A DNA stretch of 59,654 nucleotides from assembly GCA_026988575.1 (NCBI GenBank), contig JALSKZ010000032.1, positions 1-59,654 on the forward strand. The letters are read 5' to 3'. Of the stretch, positions 15,724-23,634 are shown one piece after another. Source of the DNA: Thermodesulfobacteriales bacterium. GTDB lineage: Bacteria > Desulfobacterota > Thermodesulfobacteria > Thermodesulfobacteriales > Thermodesulfatatoraceae. Numbering within the stretch: position 1 is the first letter of the stretch; each line of letters starts with the position of its first letter. The notes under the pieces are model-generated. The model did no database searches, was not told the DNA's origin, and saw only the letters and a list, made by a program, of their open reading frames with translations. The position numbers and the translations under genes are program-made.

Positions 15724-17814
15724 ATGGCCGAGCGAGCACTTCCTGCACCAAATAAATTTGCTCTGGAACCCACCAATTTGGTGGTTGCCGCAGGGGTAGT
15801 AGGCGTCCTAACCATTATGGTCATTCCCTTGCCCCGTTATCTGATGGATCTTCTGCTTTCTATGAGCTTTACCATTGCCTTATCTATCCTATTGATGTCC
15901 ATGTACATAAACAGGCCCCTTGATTTTACGGCCTTTCCGTCCTTATTGTTAATAACCACCCTATTCAGACTCTCTCTCAATGTGGCCTCTACACGACTTA
16001 TCCTGCTACATGGCCACGAAGGTCCCTTGGCTGCCGGCCAGGTAATCAAGAGTTTTGGTCAATTTGTGGTGGGAGGCAACTACGTAGTAGGGGCCATTGT
16101 GTTCTCTATATTGGTAATCATAAATTTTGTGGTCATTACCAAGGGTGCTGGTCGCATAGCCGAAGTAGCGGCCCGTTTTACTTTGGACGCTATGCCAGGC
16201 AAACAGATGGCCATTGATGCCGACCTAAATGCTGGTCTAATAGATGAGGCCGAGGCCCGCAGACGCCGAGAAGAGATCGCTAGAGAGGCCGAGTTTTACG
16301 GGGCCATGGACGGGGCCAGCAAGTTTGTGCGTGGTGAGGCCATAGCTGGTCTCATCATAATGGCCATCAATGTAATTGGCGGGCTTATAATTGGCACTGT
16401 ACAAAAGGGGCTTTCTATCGGCCAGGCTGCACATTCCTATACCCTCCTTACCATTGGAGACGGTTTGGTATCTCAGATTCCGGCCCTTATTGTCTCCACC
16501 TCAGCGGGTATCATTGTCTCCCGGGCAGCGGCAGAATCTAGTATGGGCAAGGATTTTGCCAAACAGTTTGCCCTAAGGCCTGAAGCACTGGCCCTTTCCG
16601 CCCTGATTATCTTTATCTTTGGTCTTATGCCAGGGCTTCCCACGCTGCCCTTTAGTTTTTTTGCCCTACTAATGGGGGCCTTGGCCTACGTGGCCTACCG
16701 CGCTCGTCCCAACATTCTTGAACCAGAGGAAGAAAGTGAAAAAACTCCCTCCGATGAGGGGACTTCTCCTTCAGAATCGGTAGAAGATCTATTAGTTGTA
16801 GATGTTTTAGAATTGGAAGTAGGTTATGCCCTCATCTCTTTAGTAGACGAGACCCAGGGAGGAGATCTACTTGAGCGTATCCGAAACTTGCGGCGCCAAT
16901 TTGCCCTGGAAACAGGCCTTATTGTGCCGCCCCTCCACGTGCGCGACAACTTACAGCTTAGACCAGGGGAGTATGTGATCCTCGTAAAAGGTGTTGAGGT
17001 GGCCCGGGCCGAACTTATGCCAGGCCATTATCTGGCCATGGATCCCGGAGACGTGAAGAGAAAAATAGAAGGTATTCCTACCAAAGAGCCTGCCTTTGGG
17101 CTTCCTGCCTTATGGATTACCGAAGAACAAAAAGAGGAGGCCGAACTTGCGGGCTATACTGTGGTAGACCTGGCCACCGTAATCGTTACCCACCTAGCCG
17201 AGGTCATAAAAACCCATGCAGATGAATTATTGGGACGTCAAGAGGTGCAAAGGCTCTTAGACAGCCTGGCCAAGAATTTCCCCAAAGCTGTAGAAGAATG
17301 TCTGTCGGTAGTAAACCTGGGTACGGTACAAAAGGTATTACAAAACCTAGTACGGGAGCAAGTCTCTATCCGTGACCTCCTTACCATTGTAGAAACCATA
17401 GCCGACTACGGTTCCAATATAAAAGACCCAGAAGTACTTACCGAATACGTTCGTCAGCGCTTAAGCCGGGTCATTGTACGACCTTACCTCACCCCGGAAG
17501 GAAAGCTTTATGCCGTGGCTGTGGGAGAAGATATAGAAGAAGTCCTAAGGCGTCATTTGCAACGTTCTGACCAAGGGACCTTTCTGAGTCTTGATCCTAA
17601 GGTAGGCAGTCGCGTAGTAGCCGCCCTTTCTCAGGCAGCGGATCGTCTAGTAAGCACGGGTTTAACCCCGGTGTTTTTGACTTCTCCGGTAATTCGCCGT
17701 CATTTGAGGCGTTTGATAGAGCGGTCTTTGTCTCAAGTAGCCGTGCTTTCCCACGCCGAAATACCTCCCCAAATCGAAGTAGAAATAGTGGAAACGGTGA
17801 GGATTAGCGGATGA
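15724..17814 (+). CDS. flhA: Flagellar export protein FlhA
   Basis: 696 residues. N-terminal membrane domain with the FHIPEP signature region (FPSLLLITTLFRLSLNVAS) and a large cytoplasmic domain that forms the nonameric docking ring for export chaperones. Length and order after flhB are standard. Its stop overlaps the start of flhF by 4 bases. Confidence 0.97.
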   Translation: MAERALPAPNKFALEPTNLVVAAGVVGVLTIMVIPLPRYLMDLLLSMSFTIALSILLMSMYINRPLDFTAFPSLLLITTLFRLSLNVASTRLILLHGHEGPLAAGQVIKSFGQFVVGGNYVVGAIVFSILVIINFVVITKGAGRIAEVAARFTLDAMPGKQMAIDADLNAGLIDEAEARRRREEIAREAEFYGAMDGASKFVRGEAIAGLIIMAINVIGGLIIGTVQKGLSIGQAAHSYTLLTIGDGLVSQIPALIVSTSAGIIVSRAAAESSMGKDFAKQFALRPEALALSALIIFIFGLMPGLPTLPFSFFALLMGALAYVAYRARPNILEPEEESEKTPSDEGTSPSESVEDLLVVDVLELEVGYALISLVDETQGGDLLERIRNLRRQFALETGLIVPPLHVRDNLQLRPGEYVILVKGVEVARAELMPGHYLAMDPGDVKRKIEGIPTKEPAFGLPALWITEEQKEEAELAGYTVVDLATVIVTHLAEVIKTHADELLGRQEVQRLLDSLAKNFPKAVEECLSVVNLGTVQKVLQNLVREQVSIRDLLTIVETIADYGSNIKDPEVLTEYVRQRLSRVIVRPYLTPEGKLYAVAVGEDIEEVLRRHLQRSDQGTFLSLDPKVGSRVVAALSQAADRLVSTGLTPVFLTSPVIRRHLRRLIERSLSQVAVLSHAEIPPQIEVEIVETVRISG

Positions 17815-18827
17815 AGGTACAAAAATTTAGGGCTAAGACCAGTATGCAAGCCCTGGCCCAGGTAAAAGAGGCCCTGGGCGAAGAGGCCGTTATTCTCTCC
17901 TCTAAGCGGGTCAAAGAGGGGAGTTCGTGGGTCTACGAAATTACCGCGGCCATTGATATAGACCCGCCGCTTCAGGATTGTAAGGTCCGCGAACCCGAAG
18001 GGTTTTCGACCCTATTGAGAGAGATAGAACACATTAAAGAAATGTTAACACGGCTGGATGGTTCGTTACGCCCTAAAAGTTCTTTTTATTACCATCTCTT
18101 GGCTCAAGAAATTCCGCCTAGAGTTCTTAGCCTCTTTAGTAATAACGGCCATCTAGAACCAGAGAGTTTTTTGAAACTGTTACCCCAGCACATCAGCCGC
18201 AAGGTAGGGCTTTGTGAGTTCCCGCGCGTTCAATTTTTTGTAGGGCAGGGAGGGGTAGGTAAGACTACCTCGGCGGTAAAATTGGCTGCCCGTTATATGT
18301 ACCAAGGGCATCGTATAGCCCTTATTTCCCTAGATACCGTACGTATTGGAGCCAGGGAACAAATAGAAAGATTTGCCCACATTTTGGAAATACCACTATT
18401 TTTCGTACGTAAGGATCACGAGCTAGTCAAAACCATTGCCGAGCTTGAGCAATACGACTACATCTTAATAGATACTCCCGCCCTGGGGGCCTTTTTCCCC
18501 CCCACCAGGCTTCTACGTCTACTGCAAGGGCTTAACGAGGCAGGTTTACACCTGGTCATACGTGCTCCCGAATCACCTTCGGTGGCCTTTTCTTTGCTTG
18601 AAAAATTAAAGGGTCTAACCCTTGTTTCGCTAATTCTCACCCACAGCGAGTCACTTACCTTAGGGGGGCCTTTATTTTGGATACTTTCCCCCCATGTACC
18701 CCCTGTAAGTTTTATCTCTACTGGAGAACGGGTGCCAGAAGATTTCGAACGTGCTACTTCTAGGCGTCTTTTAGGACTCCTTTTGCGTAATCTTGAGTTG
18801 GAGAGGGACAAATGTACCAAGACTTAA
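17811..18827 (+). CDS. flhF: Flagellar GTPase FlhF with degenerate G motifs
   Basis: 338 residues, shorter than many FlhF. SRP-type GTPase that places and counts polar flagella together with FlhG. The P-loop GQGGVGKTT (from G145) and the ISLDTVRIGAREQIERFA block are present. However the G3 motif, normally DTAGR, reads DTPALG (D221), and the G4 motif, normally TKLDE, is replaced by LTHSESL around residue 275. The N-terminal B domain (MKVQKFRAKTSMQALAQVKE) is intact. Position between flhA and flhG makes the identity safe; GTP specificity and hydrolysis may be altered (inference). Confidence 0.9.
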   Translation: MKVQKFRAKTSMQALAQVKEALGEEAVILSSKRVKEGSSWVYEITAAIDIDPPLQDCKVREPEGFSTLLREIEHIKEMLTRLDGSLRPKSSFYYHLLAQEIPPRVLSLFSNNGHLEPESFLKLLPQHISRKVGLCEFPRVQFFVGQGGVGKTTSAVKLAARYMYQGHRIALISLDTVRIGAREQIERFAHILEIPLFFVRKDHELVKTIAELEQYDYILIDTPALGAFFPPTRLLRLLQGLNEAGLHLVIRAPESPSVAFSLLEKLKGLTLVSLILTHSESLTLGGPLFWILSPHVPPVSFISTGERVPEDFERATSRRLLGLLLRNLELERDKCTKT

Positions 18828-19663
18828 TGATCCACAAGCCCAAATTACAAGGACCCAATTTTCCTCAAGTGTGGGCCATTTCCAGTGGGAAAGGCGGGGT
18901 AGGGAAGACCAATCTGGCTGTTAATCTGGCTATTGCCTGGCAAAAATTGGGCTACAGGGTCTTGCTCTTTGATGGTGATTTGGGTCTGGCCAACGTGGAT
19001 GTCCTCCTAGGGATCTGCCCGCAAGAAAACATCTTGCAGGTCTTTGAAGGCAAACGATCTTTAAAAGACCTTTTAATAAAGGGCCCCCATGGTCTTTTGA
19101 TCCTGCCGGCCAGCTCAGGGGTGACCAGACTTACCCATTTAAACGAAAGGCAAAAATTGCGCTTACTTGAAGAATTTGAGGATTTAGAAGAAGAAGTCGA
19201 TATTGTTATCTTGGATACACCCGCAGGAATTTCCGAAAATGTGCTCTATTTCAACATGGCTTCACAAGAAAGGATTCTGGTAGTGACCCCAGAACCTACT
19301 TCTATAACCGATGCGTACGCCCTTATAAAGGTGCTTTGTCAACGCTATGCGGTAAAGAACTTTCATCTGGTGGTCAATCGGGCCCAACATATTGGTCAAG
19401 GACGGCAGGTTTATAGCCAGTTGGTAAAGGTGATTGAGAAATTTCTGGGGGGTGTATCGTTAAACTTACTGGGCATTTTGCCCCTGGATCCCGTGGTAAC
19501 CAGGGCGGTAAGAGCGCAACAACCCTTTTTAGATCTATATCCCCAGGCCCGGATTAGTCAGTCTGTACGTCTTTTGGCCCAAGAATTAATTGCTCTGGAT
19601 GGTCACCCCATGGACGGGGGACTTAAATTTTTTGCACGAAAAATAATGGGGGTAGCACGATGA
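18812..19663 (+). CDS. flhG: MinD-like flagellar number regulator FlhG (FleN)
   Basis: 283 residues, ParA/MinD ATPase with the deviant Walker A SGKGGVGKTN, LLFDGDLGLANVDVLLG and the Walker B region VDIVILDTPAGIS. FlhG regulates flagellar number by acting on FlhF GTPase and often on the flagellar master regulator. It overlaps flhF by 16 bases. A C-terminal amphipathic membrane-binding helix is plausible around LKFFARKIMGV. Confidence 0.94.
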   Translation: MYQDLMIHKPKLQGPNFPQVWAISSGKGGVGKTNLAVNLAIAWQKLGYRVLLFDGDLGLANVDVLLGICPQENILQVFEGKRSLKDLLIKGPHGLLILPASSGVTRLTHLNERQKLRLLEEFEDLEEEVDIVILDTPAGISENVLYFNMASQERILVVTPEPTSITDAYALIKVLCQRYAVKNFHLVVNRAQHIGQGRQVYSQLVKVIEKFLGGVSLNLLGILPLDPVVTRAVRAQQPFLDLYPQARISQSVRLLAQELIALDGHPMDGGLKFFARKIMGVAR

Positions 19664-19701
19664 AAAACGGAGCCGCTTTGTTAAAGGAAAGGGAGGTCCC
19701 T

Positions 19702-20457
19702 ATGGGTAAGGAAAAGTCCCAAAGCCTTGATTTACAAAAGAGGAACGAACTCATCATTAAATATGCACCACTAATAAAATACGTAGCTAGTCGTCTGGCC
19801 ATGCGTTTGCCTCCCAATGTAGACGTAAACGACCTCATTAGCGCGGGAGTTATGGGCCTCATTGATGCCCTAAATCGCTATGATCCCTCGCGTAATATTC
19901 AATTTAAGACCTTTGCCGAATTTAGGATCAGGGGAGCCATGCTTGATGAACTGCGCTCCATGGATTGGGTACCACGTTCGGTACGAAAAAAGGCTACTCT
20001 GCTGGAAAAGACCTACGCCGAATTAGAGCAAAAATTGGGACGCCCTGCCGAAGATGACGAAGTGGCCGAGGCCTTGGGTTTATCTATAGATGAGTTTTAC
20101 CGTATGCTTGAGGAAACCAGAGGGGTCTCCTTTATTGATATCGAGACGATCAGGCGCAAAATCCCTGATCTAAACGAAGACGATATCTTTGACCTCATCG
20201 TAGACCCAAAACAAAAAGATCCGTTTGAAGATACCAAGATAAGTGAATTACGCGATATATTGGCCCAAGCTATAGATGAACTCCCAGAAAAGGAAAAGCT
20301 GGTGGTAAGCCTATACTACTACGAAGGCCTAACCATGCGCGAGATAGGAGAGATATTGGGTTACACAGAGAGCCGTATTTCACAACTCCATAGCAAGGCT
20401 ATCATGCGCTTGCGGGCCAAAATTCGCGATTATTTCCAGGGTTTCTTTGAGGCTTAG
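19702..20457 (+). CDS. fliA: RNA polymerase sigma factor FliA (sigma-28)
   Basis: 251 residues from ATG 19702, which has GGGAGG 5 bases upstream; an in-frame ATG at 19660 overlapping flhG would add 14 non-conserved residues. Region 2 reads KTFAEFRIRGAMLDELRSMD and is followed by WVPRSVR; region 4 carries the helix-turn-helix YYEGLTMREIGEILGYTES. It directs late flagellar and chemotaxis genes; a matching sigma-28 site lies immediately downstream before cheY. Confidence 0.96.
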   Translation: MGKEKSQSLDLQKRNELIIKYAPLIKYVASRLAMRLPPNVDVNDLISAGVMGLIDALNRYDPSRNIQFKTFAEFRIRGAMLDELRSMDWVPRSVRKKATLLEKTYAELEQKLGRPAEDDEVAEALGLSIDEFYRMLEETRGVSFIDIETIRRKIPDLNEDDIFDLIVDPKQKDPFEDTKISELRDILAQAIDELPEKEKLVVSLYYYEGLTMREIGEILGYTESRISQLHSKAIMRLRAKIRDYFQGFFEA

Positions 20458-20481
20458 GCTTTAAGCGATCTCGGCCGATAT
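20455..20481 (+). promoter_or_regulatory. Sigma-28 (FliA) promoter before cheY
   Basis: TAGGCTTT (20455-20462), an 11-base spacer and GCCGATAT (20474-20481) match the sigma-28 consensus TAAAGTTT-N11-GCCGATAA at 5 of 8 and 7 of 8 positions. It starts in the last codon of fliA and would drive cheY and the auxiliary genes independently of the sigma-54 transcript. Confidence 0.65.
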
Positions 20482-20511
20482 AAAAATAAAACCTACACAG
20501 GAGGCTCACAT

Positions 20512-20895
20512 ATGGGGTTTGATCCAGGGAGCATGAAGGTGTTGGTGGTGGATGATTTTGCCACTATGCGACGTATTATAAAGAACATATTATTGCAGCT
20601 TGGGTTTAAAAATATCATCGAAGCCGACGACGGGACTACCGCCTGGGAGATCTTAAATAAAGAAAAGGTTGATCTTATTATTTCGGATTGGAATATGCCC
20701 AAAATGCCTGGTATAGAACTCTTAAAAAAAGTCAGGGCCGACGAGCGGCTAAAGGACACCCCATTTCTTATGGTTACGGCCGAGGCCCAAAAGGAAAATA
20801 TCGTTGAGGCCGTAAAATACCGGGTGAGTCAGTATATTGTAAAACCTTTTACCCCAGAGACGCTACAAGAAAAACTAAAAAAGATCTTTGGTTAA
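20512..20895 (+). CDS. cheY: Chemotaxis response regulator CheY
   Basis: 127 residues, single receiver domain. Acidic pocket VDD at 13-15, phospho-acceptor D59 in IISDWNMPKM, switch Thr at 89 (MVTAEA) and Lys 111 (IVKPF) are all present, so it should be fully phosphorylatable. AGGAGG precedes the ATG. The location directly after fliA and behind a sigma-28 site fits a motor-binding CheY acting on FliM. Confidence 0.93.
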   Translation: MGFDPGSMKVLVVDDFATMRRIIKNILLQLGFKNIIEADDGTTAWEILNKEKVDLIISDWNMPKMPGIELLKKVRADERLKDTPFLMVTAEAQKENIVEAVKYRVSQYIVKPFTPETLQEKLKKIFG

Positions 20896-20906
20896 AGAAT
20901 TAACAC

Positions 20907-21845
20907 GTGCCTGAAGAACAAAAAAAAGACCCAACAGAATTAGAAAAAGCTGACGGTAATCTCGAAAAGGAAGAGAATATTGAGGAAAAAAAGGAGGCCG
21001 ATGACCTCCAAGAAGAAGCTCATAACTCCGAAGATGACCCCCTTGCCGATTTAATGCCCGAAGAGGATCCAGAGCAAGGGGAGCCAGAAGGGCCAGCGGA
21101 TTCTTTGGCTTCTCCCCCAGAAGGAGAAGCCGAGCAAGAAGACGACTTAGACCATAATATTGAGGAAACATCGCCCGAAAACGAGCCTTCAGACGACCTC
21201 CTGGCCTCTTTGTTAGAAGAAGAGGCAGAAGATAGTCAGGAGGAGGAAGAACTTGCCTCCCAAAGAGATGATTCCTCCACTGAAGGGGCCGAAGCCCATG
21301 CGGAAAAATCTAGCCCCCCTGGAGAAGAAGCAGAGGCAGAAAAGGGTAAGATAGCCTTTTTAGCCCCTTTAGTAGGGATATTTTTGGTCTTTATAGCCTT
21401 GATAGGTGGTGTCATAGTCCTTTGGCGGCTCTGGCACCTACCTGTAATCTTACCTAAAAAGGCCCAAGTACCTAAGAAAAAGGAGGTCAGTACGCCGAAA
21501 GTACAACCCCCTTTGGTGGTGGCTCCCATTGTTCCTGAGCGTAAGCTCCTGATATTGGACAACTTTCTTATTCCCTACCAGCGTGAAAACGGCGATTATG
21601 CCTTTGTAAAAAGTAAAATTCTACTATACTTTAGTGACGATAAGTCCTTTTTAAGGGTACAAAAAGACATTACTCTTTGGCGCGAACAGGTCTATCAAGT
21701 CCTTAAAAATATTCCCTTATATGTATGGCAAGATCCTAAAGGGAAAGATGTGGTGCGTAAGCAACTATTATCTTATTTAAAAAAAGTTCGCCCTGATGGT
21801 ATAGTACCTGTAGATTTGGAGGTAGCAGGCTATATCCTTGATTGA
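20907..21845 (+). CDS. Membrane protein with acidic N-terminus and FliL-like periplasmic domain
   Basis: 312 residues from GTG 20907. About 145 N-terminal residues are extremely rich in Glu, Asp and Ser and probably disordered; then one membrane helix (LAPLVGIFLVFIALIGGVIVL), a Lys/Pro linker and an approximately 100-residue C-terminal domain. That domain (LLILDNFLIPYQ ... SFLRVQKDITLW ... GKDVVRKQLLSYL) follows the FliL pattern of strands and helices, though divergent. I infer a second FliL-like protein, perhaps for stator stabilisation, consistent with its place in the motility cluster. It could also be an unrelated flagellar accessory protein. Confidence 0.65.
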   Translation: MPEEQKKDPTELEKADGNLEKEENIEEKKEADDLQEEAHNSEDDPLADLMPEEDPEQGEPEGPADSLASPPEGEAEQEDDLDHNIEETSPENEPSDDLLASLLEEEAEDSQEEEELASQRDDSSTEGAEAHAEKSSPPGEEAEAEKGKIAFLAPLVGIFLVFIALIGGVIVLWRLWHLPVILPKKAQVPKKKEVSTPKVQPPLVVAPIVPERKLLILDNFLIPYQRENGDYAFVKSKILLYFSDDKSFLRVQKDITLWREQVYQVLKNIPLYVWQDPKGKDVVRKQLLSYLKKVRPDGIVPVDLEVAGYILD

Positions 21846-21853
21846 GGGGTAAA

Positions 21854-22036
21854 ATGCCCGAAGATATAAAGGCCCCAAACAAGATAATGCCTATTATGTT
21901 AAGGTCTGCCGCGGTGGGAGAAAGAAACCCTAGACGCGAGAGAAAGTTTAAAAAGCCAGGGGCCCCAAGAAAAGCAAAGTCTACCAAAACTCCCAAAGAC
22001 CAAAAAATTGGGCGTTACCTCGATATTAAGGTATAA
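21854..22036 (+). CDS. Small basic protein of unknown function
   Basis: 60 residues, strongly basic (RRERKFKK, RKAKSTKTPKDQK), no membrane segment. ATG 21854 lies 8 bases after the stop of the previous gene with TGAGGGG upstream; a TTG at 21842 in frame overlaps that stop and is less likely. The stop is one base before the ATG of the next gene, so the frame is embedded in tight coupling, which supports expression. I do not recognise the family; sandwiched between motility genes it is probably an accessory of the same system. Confidence 0.55.
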   Translation: MPEDIKAPNKIMPIMLRSAAVGERNPRRERKFKKPGAPRKAKSTKTPKDQKIGRYLDIKV

Positions 22037-22037
22037 A

Positions 22038-22403
22038 ATGGACATAGGGTTACTCTTACTTATACAGTCGATATTTGATCTCTTCTTGTTGATCTTGGTC
22101 CTGGCCCTCTATCGGCAAGTACGGAGATTGAGGGATTTGCCCCTGGAAGAAACCATTAGGCGCTTAGAAGAGGCCCATCGTCTCTGGGGCAATGTGGCCC
22201 AGAAGCTAGAAGATTATAGTAAAGAGCAGGTACCTGATCAGGGGGCTCCCTCAGATAGTGGACTAAGCCCCAAAATCAAAAAAGAAATATACCAATTGGC
22301 GGCCAAGGGTCTTTCTGCACCAGAAATTGCCGAAAAGCTGGGACTTCAAGAGGCCGAGGTAACGCTTTTGTTATCCCTTAAGGCCCAAAAGAAGCCATGG
22401 TAA
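22038..22403 (+). CDS. DUF2802-like membrane-anchored helix-turn-helix protein
   Basis: 121 residues from ATG 22038. An N-terminal membrane helix (LLLLIQSIFDLFLLILVLAL) leads into a short coiled-coil-like region and a C-terminal helix-turn-helix, QLAAKGLSAPEIAEKLGLQE. This is the architecture of DUF2802 proteins, which sit in flagellar/chemotaxis clusters of proteobacteria. A frame extension back to 22008 would overlap the previous gene. Its stop overlaps the start of the next gene by 7 bases. Function unknown; family call is from architecture and context. Confidence 0.6.
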   Translation: MDIGLLLLIQSIFDLFLLILVLALYRQVRRLRDLPLEETIRRLEEAHRLWGNVAQKLEDYSKEQVPDQGAPSDSGLSPKIKKEIYQLAAKGLSAPEIAEKLGLQEAEVTLLLSLKAQKKPW

Positions 22404-23245
22404 TAAATAAAGTATCTTTACCTTTTTCGGTTCGCCTTTTAGGCGACGACCTGGGCAACCTCCTAGAGAGGCCTGGTAAAGTATTAGAGGCTAAAGTGGA
22501 GACTATTTCAGGGAGATTAATCACCCTTTTGATTGGTGATCAGCGTCTTGAAGCCTTACTTTCAGCCGAAGTATCGGCCAGGGCCCTCAAACCAGGACGG
22601 TTTGTGCGTCTAAAAGTATTAACCAAAGGCCCTCCAGCGGTATTGTCGCTGATGCACGTCCCTCCAGAGGAAGGAACTAAAGGCCCTGCAGAAGTCATAA
22701 AACAACTTCTCATGCTATTGACCGCCCCCAAAAATGCTGTTTCGTCCAATCTTGTCCCGTCTGAAAAATCGTTTTTACCCCCTTTGGTACTAAAGGCCCT
22801 GGTAGATATAAGCTCCTCCAAACCTGGTAAGGACCTCAAAGAGCAGGGAAAAACGCAGGGAAAAACGCAAGGAAATAGGCCAGAAGGACCTCTCACCCTG
22901 TTAACCCGGTTGTGGGAGGCGGGGGTGTTTTTTCTACCGTTTTCCTTTCCCGATTCCATTTCTTGGGCAACCTTGGAAGAAGACCATAGCGAAGATTCTA
23001 CAGGGGGGCGTTCTTTTCGCCTGAGGCTTTTTCTTTCTCGTTTGGGGGCCTTAGAAGTAATATTTTCCCTGTTCCAGGATAAGCTCCATGTCCGGATATA
23101 CACCGCTCAAAATGACACTTTGTCCCTAATAAAAGACCATATTCCGCGCCTTTATCAGGGGTTACGTTTGTGTTACCCCGAAGTAAAACTAGATTTGGGA
23201 CTTATGGAAACCCCTCCGGGGAGCCTTTTAGTGCGGGAGGGATAA
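22397..23245 (+). CDS. FliK-like flagellar hook-length control C-terminal domain protein
   Basis: 282 residues. The N-terminal 80 residues form a small beta-rich region (LEAKVETISGRLITLLIGDQ ... FVRLKVL). The middle is low complexity and includes an in-frame 12-base tandem duplication giving GKTQGKTQ (22843-22866). The last 80 residues resemble the FliK C-terminal (Flg_hook) domain: FLSRLGALEVIFSL, LHVRIYTAQ, LIKDHIPRLYQGL. FliK measures the hook and triggers the FlhB switch. This protein is smaller than usual FliK, so a paralog or another Flg_hook-domain protein is possible. Confidence 0.6.
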   Translation: MVINKVSLPFSVRLLGDDLGNLLERPGKVLEAKVETISGRLITLLIGDQRLEALLSAEVSARALKPGRFVRLKVLTKGPPAVLSLMHVPPEEGTKGPAEVIKQLLMLLTAPKNAVSSNLVPSEKSFLPPLVLKALVDISSSKPGKDLKEQGKTQGKTQGNRPEGPLTLLTRLWEAGVFFLPFSFPDSISWATLEEDHSEDSTGGRSFRLRLFLSRLGALEVIFSLFQDKLHVRIYTAQNDTLSLIKDHIPRLYQGLRLCYPEVKLDLGLMETPPGSLLVREG

Positions 23246-23631
23246 TGTCGGAAAGTCCTCTAAAGTGGTTTCAAGAAGCTTGCGCCGATCTAAAAAAGGC
23301 CGAAACCATGCTAAAACAAGACCCAGATTTGGCTGCTTTCCTGGCTTGGCAGTCTGCCCGAAAGGCACTTAAGGCCTTGGAAAAAAAATCTGGCAAGAGG
23401 GTTTCTACCTCTTCGTTGGCGGAGATCTTGGAGAGTTTTCCCGAGGGAAAGCTGGCTGGCAAACCGGTACGTGACGCAGCCAAGTATTTAGATCTATTTA
23501 AGGGTCTGGCCCGACACAACGATCTTTTTAGCTCAGGCCTTACTCTTGGCCCTTTGGGCCCAGGGGACGCACGACGCCTTATAGACGCCGCGCGTTTGAT
23601 CTTGAACTTTCTGGAGCACCGTATCGTTTAA
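23245..23631 (+). CDS. HEPN-domain protein
   Basis: 128 residues from ATG 23245, whose first base is the last base of the preceding TAA stop. Helical protein with the HEPN pattern WFQEACADLKKAETML, AWQSARKALKALEKKSG and ARHNDLFSSG; no clear RxxxxH ribonuclease motif is seen, so it is probably a binding-type HEPN. HEPN proteins often pair with a minimal nucleotidyltransferase, but none is adjacent; here it closes the motility tail. It ends 3 bases from the convergent alaS. Confidence 0.72.
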   Translation: MSESPLKWFQEACADLKKAETMLKQDPDLAAFLAWQSARKALKALEKKSGKRVSTSSLAEILESFPEGKLAGKPVRDAAKYLDLFKGLARHNDLFSSGLTLGPLGPGDARRLIDAARLILNFLEHRIV

Positions 23632-23634
23632 CAC

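Noticed and set aside
22843-22866. 12-base tandem duplication in the FliK-like gene
   Set aside because: In-frame duplication in a low-complexity linker; looks like ordinary slippage without functional meaning.
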